Source: JAVVHH01 sp964235765
GTDB taxonomy: Bacteria; Pseudomonadota; Alphaproteobacteria; Acetobacterales; Acetobacteraceae
NCBI GenBank assembly: GCA_964235765.1
Contig: CAXSDH010000002.1
Location: 62,001-126,000 of the forward strand
Reading direction: 5' to 3'
DNA: 64,000 nucleotides
The notes beneath the pieces were generated by a model that worked only from the letters and a program-made list of their open reading frames with translations, did no database searches and had not been told where the DNA came from. Shown piece by piece: positions 47,049 to 55,742 of the stretch (positions are counted from its first letter, which is position 1; each line of letters starts with the position of its first letter). A program made the position numbers and the translations under genes.

Positions 47049-47125
47049 CGGGGTGTAGTACAGCCTGGTAGTACGCTTGCTTTGGGAGCAAGAGGCCGGA
47101 GGTTCGAATCCTCTCGCCCCGACCA
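47049..47125 (+). tRNA. tRNA-Pro (anticodon TGG)
   Basis: A complete 77-base cloverleaf: the acceptor CGGGGTG pairs with CGCCCCG (one G-T), followed by discriminator A and encoded CCA. The anticodon stem CTTGC/GCAAG encloses the 7-base loop TTTGGGA with anticodon TGG, and the T arm contains GGTTCGAATC. Standard for bacterial tRNA-Pro. Confidence 0.95.
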
Positions 47126-47220
47126 CTCGTCGCAGGTTCCGAACGAACCTGACCCAGGTCTGTTCCCGGGGTCACCTCTTCCCGGGGCCAAACACCCGGT
47201 TCAGCGACTATATGCCTGAA

Positions 47221-47727
47221 CTATTTTACGCCTTGCGGATCGAAGGACGGCAGTGATGTGCGGCCCGTCCTCCAGCGCTCAGGAACCAGAAAAATCCGTT
47301 CACGGCGCTCTGCTTCGAATTGCAGCGGTGGCCGGCTATTGTCGATGAATCGGCCGATCTGGCTTTGGAATGCCTCGACATCACGCCAGATTCCGACGTT
47401 GAAGTAGGAGGTGTAAGCAGGACTCAATGCCTGCCAAGTTATCCATGGAGCACGCGCCCGGTCTTCGACGGAGCTTAGATATTCCCCAACTAGGCCGGAG
47501 CGGTCCTCCACAACAGAACGCGTGCCCCAGTACTCCAGAAACTCGGCTTCCTGACCCGGCTTGATTTTCCAATGGACCACCACGATCCGCAGCGGGGCGG
47601 TACGAGGCGCCTCTGCCGCCTGGCCGGCTGAGGCCGGCGGGCCAACCGCCGTTTCGGCCGCCGACAAGCTCCACGGCAGCATTGTAAGCGCCAGTAGGGC
47701 AACGCGGGCATTGGGGGCTGAGAACAT
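47221..47727 (-). CDS. exported ABM-like (dimeric alpha-beta barrel) protein
   Basis: Protein of 168 residues with a signal peptide (MFSAPNARVALLALTMLPWSL, cleavage near SAAE) and a single ferredoxin-like domain resembling antibiotic-biosynthesis-monooxygenase/EthD-type folds: VVVHWKIKPGQEAEFLEYW, then YFNVGIWRDVEAFQSQIG, and a C-terminal FEAERRERIFLVPERW. Activity unknown. It lies alone downstream of tRNA-Pro on the opposite strand, in less GC-rich sequence than the genes before the tRNA, and may be acquired. The 95 bases between tRNA and this gene hold no recognisable gene. Confidence 0.6.
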   Translation of the reverse strand: MFSAPNARVALLALTMLPWSLSAAETAVGPPASAGQAAEAPRTAPLRIVVVHWKIKPGQEAEFLEYWGTRSVVEDRSGLVGEYLSSVEDRARAPWITWQALSPAYTSYFNVGIWRDVEAFQSQIGRFIDNSRPPLQFEAERRERIFLVPERWRTGRTSLPSFDPQGVK

Positions 47728-47990
47728 CTACAGTCCCCTACAGCGATCGCCGCAAAAAGCCAAGATCCACGTCGGAGGCCTGCGCGAATTCAGCAGCCAA
47801 CCGATGCGGTGGGATCTGCCGCAGGGTGAAACGAGAGCTCGCCATTCGCATTCAGCGTGGATCATACGTAACGACTCAGGCCATTAAACGCCATGGCCGT
47901 CACGCGGCAGGCCAGGGCTCTGAATCCAATTAAGACAGCATCATGGGACGATGACTGCCTCGCCAGCCTCGTCACCACATGAAAGCTTCA

Positions 47991-48040
47991 CCCGATCGCT
48001 ACAGTGGCGCGCGAGCAAGCGCGCCACTGTAGCGATCGGG
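47991..48040. repeat. perfect 22-bp inverted repeat with 6-base loop
   Basis: Bases 47991-48012 and 48019-48040 are exact reverse complements (the left arm starts CCCGATCGCTACAGTGG) around GAGCAA. The right arm is part of the IS3 transposase remnant; the left arm is a folded-back copy at the point where the remnant ends. The 263 bases to its left, up to the exported-protein gene at 47727, hold nothing I can identify. Confidence 0.85.
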
Positions 48041-48318
48041 AAACGGGCCTGGCTCGCGCTCATGAAGCGGAAGAGCCGGGCGGCACTCGCCCTCAATCCG
48101 CTCTGCGGCTTGAGGGCGTGCAAACCAGGCCGCGGCTGTTGAGAGGATGTCGCGCTTCACGCGGAGCTGCCGGTTCTCCCGTCGCAGCCAGGACAGCTCA
48201 TCGCGTTCGACAGCACTCAGGCCGGGCAGCGCTCCTTCCGTCGGCCCTCTCTCTTGTCGGCCTGCACGATCCGGCCGCGGAACTCAGGGGAATACGGCGG
48301 ACGGCTTTTCGGCATCAT
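47991..48318 (-). pseudogene. IS3-family transposase orfA/orfB remnant
   Basis: On the minus strand the orfA start is intact (MMPKSRPPYSPEFRGRIV) but runs into a stop after 33 codons. In another frame the end of orfA is recognisable (ERDELSWLRRENRQLRVKRD, then AAAWFAR), followed in a third frame by the beginning of orfB (FRFMSASQARFPIATVARLL). The middle of orfA is deleted and orfB is cut after about 20 conserved residues, at the 22-bp inverted repeat. No terminal repeats were found. It is dead and only marks a past insertion beside the methyltransferase gene. Confidence 0.75.
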
Positions 48319-48358
48319 GACGCCCTTCGCGAAGCGTTCGGGTGTCCACCAATCAAGG

Positions 48359-50554
48359 TCAACCCCAAAATCCTGGTAGGATGCGATAGCGTGCGATCCG
48401 ATAGGCTGGCAGCAGAGCGCGCCGTATCAGCGTGCGTGCACGGCCCCGCAAACGCTTAGCCAAATCGGCGGGGAGTTCATGGCTGGGAAGGCCGCGGCAT
48501 CTAGCCTTCAATACTGCTCGCGCTCTACGCCCCTTGCCCATCTGGTCGAGCGCGTGCAGTTCGCCGCGCAGCGCCGACCACCAAAGGCCGGAACCGGAGG
48601 AAGCCATTGCCTGGACTTGCGCGAAGCGCTCTTGCGCCACCGCCGCCCGGCCCTCGACGTGCAAGTCCAGCTTCGCCAGCAGATAAAGCTGGTCCCGATC
48701 GGCTGTCGAGTCCAAGCCGAACGCAGCCGTCAGGCGCTCCGCGGCCGTGTAGCATCCCGCGTTGACCAATGGTCCAAGGAACAACGCCGCAATCTCGCTC
48801 TTCAACCCCTCAAGCGATCCTGCAAGCGCCGCAATGGCGTCAGCATCGTCCATGGCCTGAAGTGCTGCGAGTTCGCCCCGGACGGCCGCGTCCCAAAGAC
48901 CGGACCCAGTTGGTGTGTGGTCACGAACGCGGGAAAGCCGATCGCGCGCCAATTCTAAGCCACCCATGGAGTCCCGGAGATCGGCAACATTGAGTGCAAG
49001 CACGCCCAAACAGTACAGGGCGTCGCGCTCGGCATCGGTGCGCCCCACAACGACCGGCGCGGCGAATGCCGCCCGATGCAAATTCGTCTCCCGGACCAGG
49101 TCGCCCGCGAGATGATAATGGCCGGCGTTGACAAGAGCGGTCAGAGCACGTTGCACGACTGCGGCCCGCCGTGCATCGCCATCCGTGGGAGCCGGTCGCA
49201 GGCCCGCTAGTCGGAAGGGCGTTTCCGGATCGCCGGCGTCGGCGGCGCACAGCAAGGCTTCGGCCTCCGCCGTCCAGCCAATGTCTTCCGTTTGTCCATC
49301 TTCCATCGCCAGCTCACCCAAGGCTCGCCGCATCGCGGCTGCCGCGCGAGCGGCAAGCAAAAACCGCCGTTCAAGAGGCGGGCGTGGAAAACCTAGTGCG
49401 ATCTGACAGATGGCCCGCGCGTAAAGTAGCCCTGCCAGGTTGAGGGGGATGAGCCGTCCTAACTGTTCTAAATCGGAAGTCGCGACCGCTTCGGGCAGGG
49501 CTTCCATTTCGTCGAGGTCAAGGCCAAAACGCTCTTTGCACGCTGGCAGGAGCAGTTCCCAGGCCTGGTTTGCAGCTTCCATGTCTCCATCGTTCACGCT
49601 CTCCTGGAAGGCTCTTCCGGCAAAACCCAGGAATGGATCGCCCAGACCATGGCTAGCTGAAGCCCGACGCTGCAGGTGTTGCCGCAAGGCCGTCCGCAAG
49701 CGGGCCATGTCCTGATCTAGCGCCAGCGGCGCATCGCTGGCAAAGGCGACAAGCGAGTGACCGTCCACGCTGACCGCGACATGCGCAAAGCCGACCGCTT
49801 CAAGTAATCTTCGCAAGCTTTGGGGGCTCTGAATGACGAGATGCATTCCCGGGGACAGCAACGGGATTATGATGCCGGGCGGAGTGTCCGGCCGGATGTC
49901 GTCACCGTTGGGTGTGGTTAGCACGAGCACGCCTGAAGGCTTCAGCATCGCCCGCAACGTGCGGGCGAACGCTCTCGGTGAACTCACATGCTCAATCACC
50001 TCGGACCCCATCACTACATCTTTGGATTGGGGTGCTTCTTTGTTCTCCTGGAGGTACCGCAACTCGATCGGCAAGCCGAGTGCATCGCGACCTAGGGCCG
50101 CCAGGGGCGCTGGGTCGACCCCGATACCGGACCAGCCACGAGTGTTTAGGGCGTAGTCGAGGCCGAAACCGAAGCCACATCCAACTTCTAAATAGGCGCA
50201 GGGTGCTTCGCGGCGCAGCTGGGCCAGCGGACGCGTGATCAGGCTGATACCAGCACCCTGCTGAACATAGAATGGCACTCGGCCGCGATCATTGGTGGAC
50301 GCGGCTGAATAATCCGGTGATGCTTGGTCATCGAAAAAGTGACATCGGCAACCGGAGCAATGGAGCAAGTGGAGGCGACGAGCCGGGCGGTCTGGCAACT
50401 GAACCTCTATCGTCACGATAGATGATTTCTGTTCATCTGCTGCGCAGTTCGGACACGGCATCGTCCCCAACGGCGGCGGTAGTGGCGCGCCTGGGCTTGC
50501 CCACTTCAACTTGGGCAACTGCATTAAGGCTGGCACAGCGGCCCGAGTGGACAT
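48359..50554 (-). CDS. zinc-ribbon class I methyltransferase with long helical C-terminus
   Basis: Protein of 731 residues. A zinc ribbon is formed by Cys34, Cys37, Cys66 and Cys69 (CPNC and CSGC). Next comes a SAM-dependent methyltransferase domain with motif I YLEVGCGFGFGLDYA and SEVIEHVSSP, VLVLTTPNGDD downstream. From about residue 290 the rest is helical and repetitive; two stretches share a pattern of the type LYCLGVLALNVADLR, RDQLYLLAKLDLHVEG, and both continue to a SGLWxxAxRGEL segment, suggesting TPR-like repeats. N-terminal organisation resembles methyltransferases of surface sugar synthesis. It lies directly after UDP-glucose dehydrogenase. The substrate is unknown. Confidence 0.72.
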   Translation of the reverse strand: MSTRAAVPALMQLPKLKWASPGAPLPPPLGTMPCPNCAADEQKSSIVTIEVQLPDRPARRLHLLHCSGCRCHFFDDQASPDYSAASTNDRGRVPFYVQQGAGISLITRPLAQLRREAPCAYLEVGCGFGFGLDYALNTRGWSGIGVDPAPLAALGRDALGLPIELRYLQENKEAPQSKDVVMGSEVIEHVSSPRAFARTLRAMLKPSGVLVLTTPNGDDIRPDTPPGIIIPLLSPGMHLVIQSPQSLRRLLEAVGFAHVAVSVDGHSLVAFASDAPLALDQDMARLRTALRQHLQRRASASHGLGDPFLGFAGRAFQESVNDGDMEAANQAWELLLPACKERFGLDLDEMEALPEAVATSDLEQLGRLIPLNLAGLLYARAICQIALGFPRPPLERRFLLAARAAAAMRRALGELAMEDGQTEDIGWTAEAEALLCAADAGDPETPFRLAGLRPAPTDGDARRAAVVQRALTALVNAGHYHLAGDLVRETNLHRAAFAAPVVVGRTDAERDALYCLGVLALNVADLRDSMGGLELARDRLSRVRDHTPTGSGLWDAAVRGELAALQAMDDADAIAALAGSLEGLKSEIAALFLGPLVNAGCYTAAERLTAAFGLDSTADRDQLYLLAKLDLHVEGRAAVAQERFAQVQAMASSGSGLWWSALRGELHALDQMGKGRRARAVLKARCRGLPSHELPADLAKRLRGRARTLIRRALLPAYRIARYRILPGFWG

Positions 50555-50556
50555 GC

Positions 50557-51882
50557 TTACCCCACGTGAGCGGGGGCGCTTCTTCCGATGCCCCGATACT
50601 CAAGCCCCACTTGGGCGAAGGCCACCGGGTCAAACACGTTCCGTAGGTCCATGACGAGACGCCCGTTCATCAATTCCCGCAGCCGCACTGGCGAGAGCGC
50701 GCGGAATTCATTCCATTCGGTGACCACCACCAGGACGTCGGCGCCGGTAACGGCATCATAGGCATCGGCGCAAAAAGCCACGCTTTCCGGAAGCATGGTC
50801 CGAGCGTGCGTCATGCCGACAGGGTCGAATGTGCGGACAACGGCGCCCTCCTCGACGAGCCTGCTGATGATCGGCACACTCGGCGCGTCCCGCATGTCGT
50901 CGGTCTCAGGCTTGAAGGTCAGGCCTAGGACCGAAACGGTCTTGCCGCGAACCGATCCGCCACAGGCCTGTATCACGCGGGCTGCCATGCCGGACTTGCG
51001 AGCGTCGTTTACGGCGACGGTCGCCTCGACCAGTCGGGATGGCGCACCCCAGTCCTGGGCGATACGCATCAGCGCCAACGTATCTTTTGGAAAACAACTT
51101 CCGCCAAAACCGGGACCGGGATGTAAGAATTTGCGGCCAATTCGGCCATCGAGGCCGATGCCGCGCGCCACGTCGTGCACGTCGGCGCCGACTTTCTCGC
51201 ACAAATCCGCGATCTCGTTGATGAAGGTGACTTTCATTGCGAGGAAGGAGTTCGCCGCGTATTTTGTCAGTTCTGCTGCCTCGAGGCTGGTGAAGAGGAT
51301 TGGCGCCTCTATGAGATACAGCGGGCGGTAAAGTTTGCGAAGCACTTCTCGTGCCCGTTCGCTATCCGTTCCTATGACCACGCGATCGGGCCGCATGAAG
51401 TCGCCGATTGCGCTGCCCTCTCGCAGGAACTCCGGGTTGCTTGCAACGTCCAGTTGCAGGTCGGGGCGCGCCCGTTGCATGATCTCTGCAATCCGACGTC
51501 CCGTTCCGACAGGCACCGTTGATTTCGTCACGATCACTGCGTATTCGGTCAGCGCGCGCGCGACCTGCTCGGCCGCAGCATTGACGTAACTCACGTCGGC
51601 ATGGCCGTCGCCGCGGCGAGTGGGAGTTCCGACCGCGATAAACACAGCCTCTGCTCCCGAGACGGCAGCGGCCAAGTCGCCGTCAAAGCTCAGGCGTCCG
51701 GCAGCGACGTTTTCAGCAACAAGCCGGTCGAGGCCGGGTTCATAGATCGGGATACGACCATCCTGCAAAGCCGCAAGCTTGGTTGGATCGCTCTCTACAA
51801 CCGATACATTCACGCCCAAGTCGGCGAAGCACGCCCCGGATACCAGGCCGACATAGCCGCCGCCGATCATCGTAATACGCAA
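50557..51882 (-). CDS. ugd: UDP-glucose 6-dehydrogenase
   Basis: NAD-dependent enzyme of 441 residues that converts UDP-glucose to UDP-glucuronate for surface polysaccharides. The Rossmann motif is MRITMIGGGYVGLVSGACFA; the catalytic Cys is in GPGFGGSCFPKDT. Further signatures are KSTVPVGTGRRI and SNPEFLREGSA. It precedes the methyltransferase gene on the same strand by 2 bases, so the two are probably co-expressed and serve glycan synthesis. Confidence 0.95.
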   Translation of the reverse strand: MRITMIGGGYVGLVSGACFADLGVNVSVVESDPTKLAALQDGRIPIYEPGLDRLVAENVAAGRLSFDGDLAAAVSGAEAVFIAVGTPTRRGDGHADVSYVNAAAEQVARALTEYAVIVTKSTVPVGTGRRIAEIMQRARPDLQLDVASNPEFLREGSAIGDFMRPDRVVIGTDSERAREVLRKLYRPLYLIEAPILFTSLEAAELTKYAANSFLAMKVTFINEIADLCEKVGADVHDVARGIGLDGRIGRKFLHPGPGFGGSCFPKDTLALMRIAQDWGAPSRLVEATVAVNDARKSGMAARVIQACGGSVRGKTVSVLGLTFKPETDDMRDAPSVPIISRLVEEGAVVRTFDPVGMTHARTMLPESVAFCADAYDAVTGADVLVVVTEWNEFRALSPVRLRELMNGRLVMDLRNVFDPVAFAQVGLEYRGIGRSAPAHVG

Positions 51883-51927
51883 CAGAAGCTCCCCTCAAAT
51901 GCGCGCGCAATCCACCACATCGCGGCG

Positions 51928-52395
51928 CTAAGGGCCAGTCTCGTCGGCGACTTCGCCAGACGCGTCCAGCTGGGCCGTCCGCTCTGCAAGAGGGCTTAGG
52001 CCCTCCAGGTCGCTTCTCCAGCGTCGCTCGCGTGCGTCAGAGGCTTGCTGAAGCCGTTGCTCCTGAAAGGTTTCTACGGTCTCGAGCGCGCGTCGGCACA
52101 CCGACAATCCCGCGCGCGCGCGGGCGGTATCGGCTTGGAGTTGCTCAAGCATCTCGCGTGCAAGCTTCGATCGATTGATGGCGGTGGGAAGCCAAGCGGC
52201 AAAAGCCTCAACCACGGCATCGCTGCCGTCCGGTTCGGAGGCGGCCTGAGTTTCGAGTACGATCTCCCGCTCGACGTAGTGGGCGGCCGACTCGGCTCGG
52301 CTCTCCTCGGCAAGACAGCGCACCACACTTCGTTGTGCGTCATCGCATGCTGCCCGGCGCAGGCGAATGAGACTGAGTAGCGGATCACGCGGCAC
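51928..52395 (-). CDS. fliJ: FliJ-like flagellar export protein
   Basis: Small helical protein of about 155 residues starting VPRDPLLSLIRLRRAACDDA, rich in Arg, Glu and Ala and expected to form the antiparallel coiled coil of FliJ. FliJ escorts export substrates to the flagellar ATPase. Sequence is poorly conserved in this family; the call rests mainly on size, coiled-coil character and position directly after fliI, with an 11-base overlap. The GTG start fits the FliJ length; the longer frame adds unrelated residues. Confidence 0.7.
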   Translation of the reverse strand: MPRDPLLSLIRLRRAACDDAQRSVVRCLAEESRAESAAHYVEREIVLETQAASEPDGSDAVVEAFAAWLPTAINRSKLAREMLEQLQADTARARAGLSVCRRALETVETFQEQRLQQASDARERRWRSDLEGLSPLAERTAQLDASGEVADETGP

Positions 52396-53761
52396 TGTTC
52401 GGCTCCAGTACTGCCAATAGATCGGTGAAGGCCAGTGCCAAACTGCTATGCTCGTCACGAGCTTGGTGGAGGACGCGCTCGATCTGTGGAGCAAGACGGA
52501 TCGCCTCGTCGGCGGCAGGGTCGGCGCCGGGCTGATAGGCGCCGAGGCGCAGCAAGTCGGTCAATTCGGCATGAACGGCGAGTATAGCCCGAGCTCGACG
52601 GATCGCCGTATTCTCTGCGGGTTCAAGACAGCCCGGCACTGTTCGCGATAGCGACCGTAGGACGTCCACGGCTGGATAGCGGCCGCTCTCCCCGATGCGC
52701 CGGTCCAACACGACGTGCCCGTCCAGGATGCCTCGCACGGCATCGGCCACTGGCTCATTGTGGTCGTCGCCTTCGACCAAGACAGTGAAGATTGCGGTGA
52801 TGTACCCCGGAGCGACTCCAGCGTCGGGTCCGGGACCAGCACGTTCGAGCAGCTTTGGCAGTTCGGCGAACACGCTCGGTGGATAGCCGCGGGTCGCGGG
52901 CGGTTCACCGGCAGCGAGGCCGATTTCGCGGAGCGCCAGGCAGAAGCGCGTGATGCTGTCCATGAGAAGGAGTACCGACTTTCCCTCGTCCCGGAAGTGC
53001 TCGGCAATGGCCATTGCGGCATAGGCCGCTTCCCGCCGCATCAGCGGGGGCTGATCGGACGTCGCGATGACGACTACGGAGCGGGCTAGGCCCGTTGCTC
53101 CAAGATCGTCCTCGAGAAATTCGCGGACTTCCCGGCCGCGTTCCCCAACGAGGGCGAGAACGACGACGTCACAGGCGGCTTGTTGGGCCAGCATAGCCAA
53201 CAAGGTGGATTTCCCGACACCGGAACCGGCAAATAAACCGAGACGCTGGCCGGTGCGGCATGTCGCAAAGAGGTCCAACGCTCGCACCCCTAGACTAAGC
53301 CGCGGGCCCAGCCTTGCCCGGCGGGCGGCGGGCGGCGGTTCAGCCCGGACCGATCGGGCTAACCCACCGCCCAGAGTCCCACGGTCATCGATGGGATTGC
53401 CGAGCGGGTCGACGACTCGGCCCAGCCAGCGGGCCGAGATAGACAAGTTGCTCGCGTGTTTGACTTGGGCAGCGGCCAGCGGGATAGACGCGGTCGCGCC
53501 AGGTCCGATTCCGCTCAGGTTCGCAAACGACAGCGCACGAGCCAAGCCGGCCCGAAAGCCGACAATTTCCGCGACGACGGGCGAGCTATTACGCGGCGAT
53601 AACTGCACCCGGTCGCCGATGGCCAGCTGCCCCGACAAACCTCCGAGTTCCGCCGCGAGGCCTGAAACCCCTAGGACGGTTCCAGAGCAGTTTGCTCTTG
53701 CGGCAACAAGCAGCTGTTCGGCCGCAACGTTCAATCGTTCCACAATCGTCGGTTGTCGCAA
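52385..53761 (-). CDS. fliI: flagellum-specific ATP synthase FliI
   Basis: Hexameric ATPase of the flagellar type III export apparatus, 458 residues. Walker A is GLFAGSGVGKSTLLAML, Walker B VLLLMDSITRFC, and the F1-beta-like ALVGERGREVREF and ATRGYPPSVFAELPKLLERAG segments are present. The TTG start has GAGG 5 bases upstream. fliJ overlaps its end. No other flagellar genes are in the window, so the rest of the regulon is elsewhere. It is divergent from the CtrA-like regulator gene. Confidence 0.93.
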   Translation of the reverse strand: MRQPTIVERLNVAAEQLLVAARANCSGTVLGVSGLAAELGGLSGQLAIGDRVQLSPRNSSPVVAEIVGFRAGLARALSFANLSGIGPGATASIPLAAAQVKHASNLSISARWLGRVVDPLGNPIDDRGTLGGGLARSVRAEPPPAARRARLGPRLSLGVRALDLFATCRTGQRLGLFAGSGVGKSTLLAMLAQQAACDVVVLALVGERGREVREFLEDDLGATGLARSVVVIATSDQPPLMRREAAYAAMAIAEHFRDEGKSVLLLMDSITRFCLALREIGLAAGEPPATRGYPPSVFAELPKLLERAGPGPDAGVAPGYITAIFTVLVEGDDHNEPVADAVRGILDGHVVLDRRIGESGRYPAVDVLRSLSRTVPGCLEPAENTAIRRARAILAVHAELTDLLRLGAYQPGADPAADEAIRLAPQIERVLHQARDEHSSLALAFTDLLAVLEPNSAA

Positions 53762-53918
53762 TGGAGCCTCTATGGGTCGTCATCCCAGGAGTATCCCGGG
53801 GGAAAGCTGACAAATCATTAACATCTCAATCTTAGGACAGAATGTTGGGAGATTAGGAGTCGACATCCACACGTCCAGGTTGCATAATTGCTCATCAAAT
53901 CGCGTTTAGGAGCAACCC

Positions 53919-54692
53919 ATGCGTGTCCTGATGGTCGAAGAAGATAGCGCGCTCAGCCGGCCTTTGGCGACAATGCTCCAGTCGATCGGTGCGGTCATCG
54001 ACCGCATGGAAGGCGGCGAAGAAGCTCTCGAGATGGTTCGGCGTTATGATTACGACATCGTCCTGCTCGATCTTATGCTCCCGGACGTTGATGGCTATGA
54101 GGTCGTGCGCCGTATGAGGGCGGCTCGGATCAATATTCCGGTGTTGATAATTTCAAGTCTGGTCCGCCCTCAAGCTCGGGTGAAAGCTTTCGGAATGGGG
54201 GCTGACGATTTCGTAACCAGGCCCTACGATCTTGGCGAGTTTGTTGCGCGGGTCCAGGCCATCGTTCGTCGTAGCAAGGGCCACAGCCAGCCAACGCTAA
54301 AAATCGGCGATCTGCAGCTTAGTCTCGATACGCGGGAAGTCCTGGTTGCAGGAAAAGCTGTGCACCTGACCGGAAAGGAATACTCGATCCTGGAGTTGCT
54401 GGTCCTCCGGAAGGGTATGGTCCTTACCAAAGAAGTGTTTCTCAATCATCTTTACGGTGGCATGGACGAGCCCGAAGTAAAAATCATTGACGTGTTCATC
54501 TGCAAGTTGCGCAAGAAGCTGGCCTTAGCAGGCGCAGCAAGCGTGATCGGAACGGTCTGGGGCCGCGGATATACGGTCCGGGATCCGGCGAGTTACTCTA
54601 TGCTGTCCTCCGTCGCACCCCGGCCCGCCACCCCCGTTGCGCCATCCGCGCAACCCGTGAATTCGCTGCAGCACGTGAGCCAGGCGGCTTAA
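53919..54692 (+). CDS. ctrA: CtrA-family response regulator
   Basis: OmpR/PhoB-type regulator of 257 residues. The receiver (1-118) has the acidic pocket VEEDS (E8, D9) and phospho-acceptor Asp51 in LLDLMLPD, but the near-invariant Lys after the fifth strand is Arg101 (DDFVTRPYD). The DNA-binding part is almost the CtrA consensus: HLTGKEYSILELL, EVFLNHLYGGMDEPEVKIID and VWGRGYTVRDP. A 30-residue Pro/Ala/Ser tail follows. CtrA controls flagellar and cell-cycle genes in alphaproteobacteria, and the gene sits beside fliI. TAGGAGCA precedes the ATG. It may be a divergent CtrA or the only CtrA of the organism. Confidence 0.85.
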   Translation: MRVLMVEEDSALSRPLATMLQSIGAVIDRMEGGEEALEMVRRYDYDIVLLDLMLPDVDGYEVVRRMRAARINIPVLIISSLVRPQARVKAFGMGADDFVTRPYDLGEFVARVQAIVRRSKGHSQPTLKIGDLQLSLDTREVLVAGKAVHLTGKEYSILELLVLRKGMVLTKEVFLNHLYGGMDEPEVKIIDVFICKLRKKLALAGAASVIGTVWGRGYTVRDPASYSMLSSVAPRPATPVAPSAQPVNSLQHVSQAA

Positions 54693-54792
54693 GTTCTCGG
54701 GCTGTATGCGCCCGTTTGGGCCGGGGCAGCCGAGGCTGGCGTTTTCCGCCGGGGCTCAGTGGTGCAGGCGCGGGGCGGATACCGGCCAGCAC

Positions 54793-55617
54793 CTAAACGG
54801 TGAACTGCTCGGCGATAATCCGCTCCGACAAGCCTTGGTCGGGGTCGAACAGTACGGTCGTGACCACGCTCCGATCTTCGCTCACTGCGACAGACGCGAC
54901 GTCTCGAACCTCGGTGAAGTCGGCCACGGCCGCAACCGGCCGTTTGTCGCGTTCCAACACTTCGAAGAGGACGTCCACGGTGCTTGGCAGCAAAGCCCCT
55001 CGCCAACGGCGAGGGCGAAATGCGCTGATGGGGGTCAAGGGAAGCAAGTTGGCCGAAAGCGGCACGATAGGTCCATGCGCAGAAAGATTATAGGCGGTGG
55101 AGCCAGCGGGGGTGGATACCAACACGCCATCGCAGATCAGCTCGGGCAGCCTAATACGGCCGTCGACGGTGATGCGGATCTTCGCTGCCTGTCGCAGCTG
55201 GCGAAGCAGCGAGACCTCGTTCAGCGCCAGTGCCTCCTCGACAGCCCCGGCCATCGTTACGGCATGCATCCGCAGGGGGTGCAAGATGGCGGCCTGTGCG
55301 CGGCTCAGCCTGAGCGACAAACCGTCTTCGGCAAAACCGTTCATCAAGAAACCGACCGAGCCGCAGTTCATGCCATACACCGGGGTGCGTGCGGTCGTGC
55401 TCAAGAGCCGATGCAAGGTTTCCAGCATGAATCCGTCGCCACCCAGGCAGACGATGACCTCGGCGCCCTCTATCGGGTGGTCGCCGTATCGGTTCACCAT
55501 CCTGACCCGGCTGTCCCAGGCCTGCGGTGTGGGCGCGGCCGCAAAAGCGATTCGGCGCGGCGGTTCGGCAAAATAGGGCGGCACCGGAAGCGCGGCCAAA
55601 CTAGACATGCGCGCCAT
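54793..55617 (-). CDS. nadK: NAD kinase
   Basis: Enzyme of 274 residues phosphorylating NAD to NADP. The diagnostic GGDG motif is in VICLGGDGFMLETLH-type context (VIVCLGGDGFML), with the later NEVSLLRQ and GVLVSTPAGSTAYNLSAHGP segments. Two ATG codons, at 55617 and 55608, are both acceptable starts; longer frames add unrelated sequence. It is convergent with the CtrA-like gene, with 100 unassigned bases between. A short frame overlaps its start. Confidence 0.93.
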   Translation of the reverse strand: MARMSSLAALPVPPYFAEPPRRIAFAAAPTPQAWDSRVRMVNRYGDHPIEGAEVIVCLGGDGFMLETLHRLLSTTARTPVYGMNCGSVGFLMNGFAEDGLSLRLSRAQAAILHPLRMHAVTMAGAVEEALALNEVSLLRQLRQAAKIRITVDGRIRLPELICDGVLVSTPAGSTAYNLSAHGPIVPLSANLLPLTPISAFRPRRWRGALLPSTVDVLFEVLERDKRPVAAVADFTEVRDVASVAVSEDRSVVTTVLFDPDQGLSERIIAEQFTV

Positions 55618-55723
55618 GCCGGCGCAAAACTTCCGCAAGCTCGAGTTCCTTCGGCACGAAGCCCACGCCCATTTCCAACTCCTGCAGCCCGCGACGGAAC
55701 TGCTTGATATCAACACAGCCCAT
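55601..55723 (-). CDS. possible 40-residue protein overlapping nadK start
   Basis: A 41-codon frame beginning MGCVDIKQFRRGLQELEMGV and ending with EVLRRHGAHV fills the gap between the small membrane protein gene and nadK, overlapping nadK by 17 bases. The composition is protein-like and its stop-start overlap pattern resembles other junctions here, but no clear Shine-Dalgarno precedes the first ATG. An internal ATG (MGVGF) has AGGAG at a good distance. It may be a real small coupled gene or a leader; I recognise no family. Confidence 0.3.
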   Translation of the reverse strand: MGCVDIKQFRRGLQELEMGVGFVPKELELAEVLRRHGAHV

Positions 55724-55742
55724 CGATGCCGACGCAAGCAGG

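Noticed and set aside
53810..53850. CtrA-type binding site (TTAA-N7-TTAA) upstream of the ctrA-like gene
   Set aside because: A single TTAAC half-site is present, but the partner half at the proper distance is not.
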